Assembly (NCBI GenBank): GCA_963210315.1
Contig: OY723296.1
Location: forward strand, 1,364,001 to 1,428,000
Reading direction: 5' to 3'
Source: Rhynchopus euleeides
Taxonomy: Eukaryota > Euglenozoa > Diplonemea > Diplonemida > Diplonemidae
Length of the DNA: 64,000 nucleotides
Made by a program: the position numbers and the translations under genes. Below the pieces are notes generated by a model. That model did no database searches. It saw only the letters and a program-made list of their open reading frames with translations, and was not told the DNA's origin. The stretch's first letter is position 1. Every line of letters starts with the position of its first letter. Positions 56,326 through 64,000 of the stretch are shown in pieces.

Positions 56326-57015
56326 CAGGCCTGTCGCTAACTTTTCGATTTTGGAGATTTGGTGGGTTGACGCTCCTGTTTTGGGGGGGGGATCAGGGGG
56401 GAAAACACTAGGGGTCAATTTTTCTCGCGCGCGCTTCGCGCGCGCTCGTGTTGTTGCCAAATTCTCCCATCGGTGGACCACTAGGTGGGCACGGTGTGAG
56501 GCGCTGGGTTCCTTCCGTGGTTCCTCTCCCGCTCGCGCCGTCGGGTGCCGGAGGAAACCAAAAAATGGCTTTCGGGACCATGATTTCGACGCTGCCCCCT
56601 GATATGTCACGGCCGTCAAAGCGCAAGGACTTGGTTACTAGACGGGCACGCGAGATGGGGGGTCTGGGGGGCAGAGCCCCCCAGCCGCCGGAGGCCACGG
56701 TAGTGAGCATCTGTTCCTGCAAAACCATACTCTCTTCGACGTCGACCCAGTGAAAGTGGGTTGACGCTTGGTCGACGCTTGGTGAGCGTCGACCCAGTGT
56801 AACCGGGCCAACGCTAGGTTAGCGTCGACCCAGTGTAATAAATGGGTTGACGCTTGGTCCAGGCTTGAATGGCAACCCAGTTCCACTAGGTCGACGCTCC
56901 AAGCCTCGACCAAGCGTCAACCCAGTCCACTGGGTCGACGCTGGGTCGACGCTTTTTTATGGGGGGGGAAACCCAAAATCACTGGGTCGACGGTCGACGC
57001 TTAGCGACATGCCTG
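56326..57015 (-). mobile_element. MULE-like MITE, copy 2 (9-bp target duplication)
   Basis: The 690-bp copy is flanked by the perfect 9-bp repeat GGGAGGGAA (56317-56325 and 57016-57024). It is the same element as 7178-7855 in opposite orientation, with GTCGAC-rich arm and hairpin module (about 56655-56725). An extra CGCGCGCTTCGCGCGCG palindrome near 56427 distinguishes it. Confidence 0.9.
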
Positions 57016-57024
57016 GGGAGGGAA

Positions 57025-57490
57025 GGAGGGGGGGGGGGGTAGGGGGGGGGGGGAGGTGAGAGCGTTTACCTCAGGTGGTGGAGCGCCCGTGCTGCATACG
57101 GTAGGGGAGGGAGCGAAGGAGTGTGTGTGTGTGCCTATTTCCCTACCTTTCACACACCCGACCCCTTTGGCTCCCTCCCTCCCCCCCACCCCCCCTCCCC
57201 CCCCCCCCCCCCCCCCCCCCCACCCCGACGCATCTATCAAAGCCGAGAAGCTCTTGAGTTGCCTATAGAGGCTGAGAGAGAGGAGGTGGGTGTGTGTGTG
57301 TGTGGGCTGCGTGTTCTCTGATTCTCCTCTGGCCAAAAAAAAAGGCTGTGTGGAACCAGCTTCTTTGGCGCAGAAAGAGACAAACGACAAGACCCCCCCC
57401 CCACCACCCCACCCCCCTCTTTCCATACGTGTCTCTGATTTAATGTAGCTGTCCGGCCCCCCCATCCAACGCACATCCGCACCCCCCCCC
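57025..57490. other. Low-complexity spacer with a C25 tract
   Basis: G-runs (57029-57052), a 25-base C run (57197-57221), GT repeats (57289-57304). Nothing coding. Confidence 0.7.
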
Positions 57491-57493
57491 CTA

Positions 57494-58640
57494 GGGGGGG
57501 TCAAATGGGGGTGACAAACACGATTTTTCAAAAAACCGGCGCAGAGGCCCCAAAGCCCCCGTAAACCCTCCAAACCCCCCCAGATCGGTCCGGAAACCCA
57601 TCGAACCCCACTTTTCCACCATTCCGGGCACCTCAGGTGCCCGAATTGGGGTACCTAAATTTTGTGCCACCGTTTGGTACCGTACAGTGCCACTGTGTGG
57701 GAGGTTGGAAAAGAAAATGCCCCAACACACCACATCTGAGGGTTGCAATGCATGTTGCTTGCCAACCACGTCATCCGGTGGGTGTCAGGCGCTATGTAGG
57801 TGGCATTAGCCAGGTCTTCGATGTGTTCTGGCTTGTATATATACCTCCCTGCCTGCGGCACAGGCACTGCCTTTGTCCCCCACACCAGCCACAGAGAGCG
57901 TATTGTACTCGGTCCACGGTTGCTGATTCATTGTGATGCGTTGTATCCTCGAGTGAACGTCACACACTAGTGGCACCACCACCCGCCATCCGAGAGCTGT
58001 ATTGACTTTGCGCGCTTCCGTTGTATTCACCTCGCCACGCATATTGCACCGTTCAGTACCAGTGCTCTTGGGCCAGGCAAAGTAGACCGCAGCAACTACC
58101 AATTCTGGCACAATGGGTACCACGACAGCGCACTTCATGTGTTCCCGGAATGTACAGCTCGTGTTGCAACAGTCGTTGTCAACACATCCCGGTTGTGGAG
58201 CACTGCTGCACAGGAATCACACGACCATCTGGACTGTTCCGTACCTACAGGCAGCCTCCCGGTGCATGGTGGCAGGGAGGTATATATACAAGCCAGAACA
58301 CATCGAAGACCTGGCTAATGCCACCTACATAGCGCCTGACACCCACCGGATGACGTGGTTGGCAAGCAACATGCATTGCAACCCTCAGATGTGGTGTGTT
58401 GGGGCATTTTCTTTTCCAACCTCCCACACAGTGGCACTGTACGGTACCAAACGGTGGCACAAAATTTAGGTACCCCAATTCGGGCACCTGAGGTGCCCGG
58501 AATGGTGGAAAAGTGGGGTTCGATGGGTTTCCGGACCGATCTGGGGGGGTTTGGAGGGTTTACGGGGGCTTTGGGGCCTCTGCGCCGGTTTTTTGAAAAA
58601 TCGTGTTTGTCCACGTAAAAGGGTGGCATTTGACCCCCCC
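57494..58640. mobile_element. 1147-bp foldback element, copy 2
   Basis: Flanked by TA on both sides (57492-57493 and 58641-58642). It has exactly the same length as copy 1 at 16738-17884, and all frames read the same in both copies. It ends 85 bp before the start codon of the PA-domain gene. Confidence 0.9.
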
Positions 58641-58725
58641 TAACCCCCCCCCCCCCCCCTCACACAGACCCGCCCCGGTGGGGCAAGAGGCGGGGGGTGG
58701 GGGGGGGATTTTTTTCCTTCCACCT

Positions 58726-59214
58726 ATGGGCCTTGCGGTGCCATGGCTGCGCGTGCTGCTCAGCACAGTGCTGCCAGCCGCGCTGGGTGTGATGGTGGAG
58801 TCGCCTCTGTCGATACGGGGGAGGGTGCAGTTCGCCCCCTCGACGTTTGGGCTGCCGAACATGCAGAACAAAGAGGTGACCGGCCCGCTCCTTCTCGCTG
58901 ACCCGGGCACGGCGTGCACGCCCCTGGTGAACAGCCAGGGGATGCCAGGAAAAGTCTGCGTCGCATGGCGCGGGGGGTGCACCTTTGCCGACATGTCCCG
59001 GAACTGCCGCGACGCAGGCGCCCTCGGGGTTCTGGTAATCCACAACGTGTCCAACGCGCTCCCCTTCACGATGCTGGGGGCGAGCAGAGAGGATTCGATC
59101 CCTATCCCCGTCTCGATGGTTTCGCGCGAGATTGGCCTTGCCCTCCTCAAAGTCCACCGCACGCAGCCCGTGTCCGTCTCCCTTGGCTGGGCCTCTGAGA
59201 TGCCGTACCCCTAA
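58726..59214 (+). CDS. Secreted PA (protease-associated) domain protein (162 aa)
   Basis: The ATG at 58726 gives a signal peptide (VPWLRVLLSTVLPAALGVM). The rest is a single PA domain: an upstream strand with FAPSTFGLP, then ACTPL, the core GKVCVAWRGGCTFADMSRNC, AGALGVLVIHNVSN and IPIPVSMVSREIG. These are the usual PA landmarks (gkiaLv.RG.C.F..K...A..aGA.gviv.n.....IP...v....g..L). No peptidase, RING or transmembrane segment follows, so this is a stand-alone PA protein. PA domains mediate protein interaction or substrate access in proteases and sorting receptors; the partner here is unknown. The foldback transposon ends 85 bp upstream and must overlap or replace promoter sequence. Confidence 0.85.
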   Translation: MGLAVPWLRVLLSTVLPAALGVMVESPLSIRGRVQFAPSTFGLPNMQNKEVTGPLLLADPGTACTPLVNSQGMPGKVCVAWRGGCTFADMSRNCRDAGALGVLVIHNVSNALPFTMLGASREDSIPIPVSMVSREIGLALLKVHRTQPVSVSLGWASEMPYP

Positions 59215-59930
59215 GGATCGAGGCGGGGTGGTGTGGGGGGAGAACCCCCGTTCCACCCGCCCCCCTGTGCCGCACAAACCTGAGAAACAGAAAGTCGGGG
59301 GAGGGGAGGGGAGGGGAGGGGAGGGGGGGTTCTGTTTGGTTTTTTCACACACAACAAGAAGCTTGTCGCAGTGAAAAAGATAGTTGGCAGGCGCTGGGTG
59401 ACAAACACAATCTACCTTGCCTTGTTGCTATGACTGTGCGCACAATCACACCAAACTTCATCAGGCAAAACACGTGAGGTTTGTTCACCCGGGTTTGGCG
59501 CACAAACAACGCCTTATCTTTTTTGCGGAAGCAGCTCTCAACAGAAGGAGAGGGTCGCCATGATGAGACTGCTCCCACCCCCCCACCCCCCCGGCCTCAA
59601 CTTACTTCTCCACTCTCCCCCCACCCTCCCCGTAGCAAAGCCTGAAGGCACGCCTTCCCGAAGCCTGGCGGAATGTATGGCTTCCAGCACCCTAGCCTTA
59701 GAGCACGGCGTCCGGGGGTCAGAATGACGTTTGATGTGACCCCCTCTCCCCCCGGGAGGAGTGCAGAAGCCGCCCCGCCCCCTCCTCTCCCCTCCCATCC
59801 CCCCCTCCCCCACGAGAAAAAAGGAGTTTGTTATTGTCTGGAGCGTCTGTTCTCCCCATTGTATGTCACAGCCACCAACAGACTCCCTTCCCCCCAGACA
59901 CCCCCCCCCCCCCCAACACCATCCCGAGAT
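59215..59930. other. Intergenic, with a G-quadruplex-type tract
   Basis: Five or more GGGG runs separated by single A (59296-59328) form a classic quadruplex motif just past the PA gene. The rest is C-rich low complexity up to the MULE-like element. No gene. Confidence 0.6.
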
Positions 59931-60910
59931 CAGGCTGGTCGCTAACCATCATTCATCATTCCACTCATTTTGGGTTTCCCCCCCTAGATATTTCATCATT
60001 CCACCATCATTCCACCCTCGGGGCCTGCCGTCAGGCAGGCCCCGATGGTGGAATGATGGTGGAATGATGCCACGTGGTAGAATGATGCCACGCGTGGATG
60101 ATGCCACGATGGTGGAATGATGGTGGGGTGAAACACACACTACCACCTCATTCCCCACCATCCGTTGCCAGGGCCGAAGAGAGTATGGTTTTGCAGGAAC
60201 CGATGCTCACTACCGTGGCCTCCGGCGGCTGGGGGGCTCCGCCCCCCAGACCCCCCTGTGGCGTATGTCTCGTACTCAAGTCACTCGATTCCCGTCAGGT
60301 CAGGGAATCCAACCGCTCCAGTAGCCTCAGGAGGACTCAGCCACTCACACAGAATCTGTACGCCCACACTGAACAGATGTTCACTACCGTGGCCTCCGGC
60401 GGCTGGGGGGCTCTCCCCCCCAGACCCCCCTGTGGACCATGTAGCGTGTGCCCGGCTAGTAACCAAGCCCTTGCGCTTCGACGGCCGTGGCATATCAGGG
60501 GGTAGCGTCGAATCATGGTACCGAAAGCCTTTTTTTGGTTTCCTTCGGCACCCGAGGATGGCGCGAGCGGGAGAGGAACTGCGGAAGGAACCCAGCGCCT
60601 CACACCGTCCACCGACGGGAAAGTTAAGTAACAACACGAGCGCGCGCGAAAAATCGACCCCTAGCGTTTTCCCACCTGATCCCCCCAAAACAAGAGCGTC
60701 CGCCCACCTAATCTCTAAAATTGAAAAAGTTAGCGACAGGCCTGGATCGTGGGCGCGCGGCGGCGGTGGCGAAGCCGCCGCCGCGATCGAGTACGAACCA
60801 TATTTTACTGCATGGCCACCACTTCCACCCCCACCCCCACCCCCCCCCCCCCCCACGACTGACCATCATTCCACGAGATCTCGGAATTCAGAAAGTTAGC
60901 GACCAGCCTG
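59931..60910. mobile_element. MULE-like element, copy 3 (diverged, composite)
   Basis: The 980-bp element is flanked by the 9-bp repeat TCCCGAGAT (59922-59930 and 60911-60919). Ends CAGGCTGGTCGCTAAC are inverted and related to the ends of copies 1 and 2 (shared GTCGCTAA). The left part is a TGGTGGAATGATG repeat hairpin (59950-60130). From about 60177 to 60752 it is homologous to the right 400 bp of copy 1, including that element's right end, with two hairpin modules (about 60190 and 60370). No transposase. Confidence 0.8.
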
Positions 60911-60919
60911 TCCCGAGAT

Positions 60920-61945
60920 TTTCTTGCCTATCACCCCCCCAACACCATCCCATTGTGTATTGATCTGCCTTGTGCAACATATCAGGTGTAGTGACTACAA
61001 AAAGGACATTGGTGACTACAAAGGACTAACATTGCAAGAAGGTGCTGGGAGACTTACTTTTCCATTCACTCTCAACGATCAACCCCCCCCCCCCCCCCAA
61101 CACCATCCCAGGCAAAGGCGACCCACACAACCGGAAAACGGAGGGCGGGGGGACGGAAGCAGCTGCTGTGTGGGGCGGGGCTTGCCTTTGGCTGATTTAC
61201 TCCCAGGAGAGAACCCCTCCCCGAGTCACCCCCCAGCCCCCACCCCCCTCCACCAGTATTCCCGCAATGCCGTTCGCCGACCAGCGGTGAACGCCGGGGG
61301 TGAGGAAGCGAGGGAGGGGGATACACGCAGAGCGATAGATATACAACCCCCCCCCCCCCACCCACCCGGATGCCTCGGGTTCTGCATCGAGATTGAACCC
61401 CCCCGCCCCCCCCATCCCCCCTCCCCCCAGTACTCCTCCTCCTCCTCCTCCCTCCTGGCGTTATTGCACCTTAGGAGGCCTGAGGAGGGTGCGAGCGTGA
61501 GAGTGTGGAACCACGTTTTGTGTGGGGAGATCCTGAGCGGATCACAGCCCACCTGTGTGTGTGTGTGTGTGCGTGCCACAACACAAACATATCTCTGCAA
61601 AACCTCTCCCCCATCTCTGTCTCTCTCTCTCTCCCCCCCTCTCAAATATCTCTAACCAAAAAAACTCCATTCCCTGAAGCTCCAAAGCCAACGCAAAAAA
61701 AACACAAACAGCACCTGAGAGGGGGGAGGGAGAGAGGAGGGGGCGGATTTTCTTGAAAAAACATATCTGGACGATTCTTCTTTGGGGGGGGGGGGGGCGT
61801 GCCCCAGGGCCCGGCGTTTCTTCTCATTTTTTTGTAGTTATTTTTTCCGGCACCTCCGCCTCTGCCTCTCTCTGTCTCCCCCCCCCCCCCTCTCTCTCCA
61901 AAGCAACCCAATCACCCCTCCCCCCCCCCAACCTTCCAACCCGCG
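60920..61945. other. Upstream region of the PDZ gene
   Basis: C-runs (61083-61098, 61350-61360, 61879-61890), CT- and GT-microsatellites (61555-61571, 61616-61632) and a G14 run (61784-61797). No gene supported. Confidence 0.6.
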
Positions 61946-63583
61946 ATGCTAACCAAAGAGAGCCTCGGGGGGGCGATCCCAGGCATGCCGCTGTTCAACC
62001 CTGCGCACAACAGCCGTGACGCGGAGCTCCTCGAGTCAGCCATCCGTGAGGTCGCGAGGGTTCCGCTGGATGCGAATTCCCCGCGCTGCAGGGGTGGTGG
62101 TGGCCGCGGCGATGCCCTACCCACGCCGCGCCACACCACCGGGCGCCCGGATGAGTTTTGGAGAGCACTGATGTGCCACGCCCACTTCGACCCGCGCGCC
62201 AGGTTCCCGCCCTGCTCCGAGCTCCCTGCCGCCTCAGGCAGCAACCCCGCTCTCCGCCGCCTGCAGGTCAATCGGACATGGTACCGCGCCTACCTCCACG
62301 CGTGGGACACCCGCTACCCCATCTCCATCCGTATCGAGCCCCACCCCACCGGGGGCGGCCCCCCCGACTGCCCCCTCCCCCACATCACCCTCTCCGCGCC
62401 AGCGGGCTTCCTCCCCCACGCCACCGGGTGGCCCAGCCGGTCTGACGGGGGTCACGACTCCTCCTCTTCCTCCTCCTCCGCCCTGCGGGTCACCATAACT
62501 GCCTCAGGGGGGACCCACGCATCCACCTGGGACAGCCAGGCGTGGGGTTTGATGTGCAGGGCGTGGGAGGCACAGCAGAGGTGCTCGCTCCGGGAGGTGG
62601 CGGCGGAGCTGAATGGGCTGCTGACCCTTGTGGAGTCCAGCACCTATAAGGAGGAGGTGGTTGTGGTTCATTCAAAGAGGGCGCCAGCGGAGGTGTCGTT
62701 TGGGTTTAGCGTCAGCACATACGATCTCATTCTGGTGCGTGTCATTCCGGGATCCCCTGCGGCGAGGAGCGGGATGGGCCAGTTTATCGGAAGAAAGCTG
62801 ATCTCTATCGACGGCAGCCCCATCACATCCCCTGAGCATGCCGGGGAGATCTGCACCTCCAGGCTCAGCATCACGCTCCGCCTCGGCTTGGTTAAAGATG
62901 GGGGCAAGCCTTCCTGCGGCGGCTGCACCGACCTCCAGGACAGGGTCAACTTGCTGGAGCGCCGCCTCGAGGCTCAGCACCGGCACCCCAAGGAGTGGTG
63001 GCCGGACCACAGGCGGGTCTGTGGGGCGTGTGGCGAGTCGGGGATTATGCCCTGGGCTGAGCGGTGCCCCGGCTGCGGGTCGGATGTGCAGGAGGGCCTG
63101 CATGAGGGAGCTGCGCCGCCGCCGCCGCCCAGCAGCAGCAGCGCTGGGGGGGAGGTGTCGAGCGGGGGGCAGCGGCAGGGCGGTGGCGGGTCCCCTGTGC
63201 CTGGGCTGACCCCGGAGGGGTCCAGCGTGTCGCAGGGGAGTGGCTCCGGCGGTGCGGCGGGGCTGCTGCGGTGCGGGGCGTGCCGTGCGGTGCTGATGCC
63301 CCTCAGCTCTGCGCGGGCCGTGCAGTGCTCCAGCTGCTCCGCGCTGCTCTCCCGCACCAAGGGAGGGGGCGCCAGACAGGGGGGCCGCCCGCAGCAGAGC
63401 GGTGCGCTATCTGGGGGGGCGAGGCAGGGGCAGGGCCCCCGCCCGGCTCCCCCAGGCAGCACTCCCACGCCCTTCTGCCCGGTGTGCAACATCCCCGTGG
63501 AGGGCGGGGCTTGCAAGCTCTGTGGGAGGCGGAAGGGATGCAGCAGCACAGGCAGTGGTGGTGGTGGTGGTGTTGTGACTTAG
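61946..63583 (+). CDS. PDZ-domain protein with zinc ribbons and an LSD1-type zinc finger (545 aa)
   Basis: The ATG at 61946 is the first in frame. The N-terminal 230 residues form an unrecognised region with ordered parts (RTWYRAYLHAWDTRYPISIR, WGLMCRAWEAQQRCSLREVA). A PDZ domain follows at about 240-315: FGFSVSTYDLILVRVIPGSP, then AARSG and GRKLISIDGSPIT, matching the carboxylate loop, (V)xxVxpGSPA and G(D/K)xIxxIdG. A short coiled coil is at about 325-338. Next come a CGAC...CPGC ribbon (about 359-378), a Ser/Gly-rich linker, an LSD1-type finger (about 441-465, CGACRAVLMPLSSARAVQCS, SC) and a C-terminal CPVC...CKLC ribbon (about 510-530). A cytoplasmic scaffold or regulator is plausible; the combination is unusual. 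Single exon, complete. Confidence 0.8.
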   Translation: MLTKESLGGAIPGMPLFNPAHNSRDAELLESAIREVARVPLDANSPRCRGGGGRGDALPTPRHTTGRPDEFWRALMCHAHFDPRARFPPCSELPAASGSNPALRRLQVNRTWYRAYLHAWDTRYPISIRIEPHPTGGGPPDCPLPHITLSAPAGFLPHATGWPSRSDGGHDSSSSSSSALRVTITASGGTHASTWDSQAWGLMCRAWEAQQRCSLREVAAELNGLLTLVESSTYKEEVVVVHSKRAPAEVSFGFSVSTYDLILVRVIPGSPAARSGMGQFIGRKLISIDGSPITSPEHAGEICTSRLSITLRLGLVKDGGKPSCGGCTDLQDRVNLLERRLEAQHRHPKEWWPDHRRVCGACGESGIMPWAERCPGCGSDVQEGLHEGAAPPPPPSSSSAGGEVSSGGQRQGGGGSPVPGLTPEGSSVSQGSGSGGAAGLLRCGACRAVLMPLSSARAVQCSSCSALLSRTKGGGARQGGRPQQSGALSGGARQGQGPRPAPPGSTPTPFCPVCNIPVEGGACKLCGRRKGCSSTGSGGGGGVVT

Positions 63584-64000
63584 AAAGGCCGTGGGGTGTT
63601 TCTTTCAGGAGGAGAACTGTATGTATCTACGGCATATCATAGCCTGATGGTAGAGTCGAGGCGTGGCTCCGCATGGGGGTGTTGGGGGGCATGCTGCCGC
63701 ATCACGTTTAGCCGAAAGAAGTGAAGGCTGCAGCACATTGCCTGATGCGCCAGAGTGGTGCCTCAGCCACGCCTCACCCTCCTGTGACCAGTGGGCAAAA
63801 GAGGTTCCAACAAATCCGTGTGGGCAGGCTCCATCTTCACCCCTGGACACACCGAGGGCAGCCAAATCTTCCTGAGCAGCAACCTCGGCGGGACTAGGAT
63901 GATGCAGTGGCTTAGATTCAGCCTGGCCCCCGGTGGCCCCGAGGCGGCACCCCCTTCAGCAGGCTGGGCCTTCTGCACAAGGGTGTCCAAGGTGTGGGCC
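63584..64000. other. Right-edge sequence downstream of the PDZ gene
   Basis: Short frames on both strands with no recognised domain. A neighbouring gene may begin beyond the window. Confidence 0.4.

Noticed and set aside
1..64000. tRNA or rRNA genes
   Set aside because: Reading for T-arm GGTTCGAATCC-type motifs with a paired acceptor stem gave nothing convincing, and no rRNA segment was recognised. A tRNAscan and Infernal run would be decisive.

Overview
The window is nuclear DNA from a microbial eukaryote, probably a free-living protist or alga. Three GT-AG introns can be placed exactly: 261-486, 4983-5208 and 31247-31487. A fourth, 2381-4745, is inferred. Coding exons are GC-rich, several products look secreted or membrane-bound, and there are no operons, Shine-Dalgarno sites or bacterial gene packing. 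I cannot name the lineage. The secreted Cys-rich modules of the collagen-like protein recall proteins I associate with alveolate algae, which is only a weak hint.

Genes, all on the + strand: the 3' end of a basic Pro-rich protein (2-539); an unrecognised multi-exon gene whose large intron is full of transposons (1361-5379); a small single-pass membrane protein (9692-10342); a collagen-like type I membrane protein (11108-13393); a DCAF8-type WD40 protein (29376-31665); an AA10-type lytic polysaccharide monooxygenase with a C-terminal knottin-like module (45537-46361); a protein with a possible SH3b-like end (47838-48962); two nearly identical galaxin-like secreted proteins in a tandem segmental duplication (49464-50336 and 51800-52672); a zinc-ribbon protein (55028-56197); a secreted PA-domain protein (58726-59214); and a PDZ plus zinc-ribbon plus LSD1-finger protein (61946-63583). 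The only transposase that looks intact is a 775-residue hAT transposase (37435-39762).

Nearly everything else is DNA-transposon material, much of it nested. It includes a piggyBac-like TTAA element (2767-4437) with a TA-flanked element inserted exactly in its terminal repeat; three MULE-like elements with perfect 9-bp target duplications; two identical 1147-bp foldback elements 40 kb apart; two CATACAGTGC-ended elements with 6-bp duplications, one carrying the hAT transposase; two copies of an ACATGTA-palindrome element, each invaded by the same smaller element at a different TA; and a 5.1-kb element that contains the hAT element. A 70-bp GC-rich hairpin module recurs at least ten times, often inside these unrelated elements. 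Two 31-bp minisatellite arrays of the same family lie in inverted orientation at 33.7-36.4 kb.

The genes do not form an evident pathway. Several (LPMO, galaxin-like pair, PA protein, collagen-like protein) act outside the cell or at its surface. The dominant story is repeated waves of TA-, TTAA- and 9-bp-targeting transposons in gene-poor, homopolymer-rich DNA.
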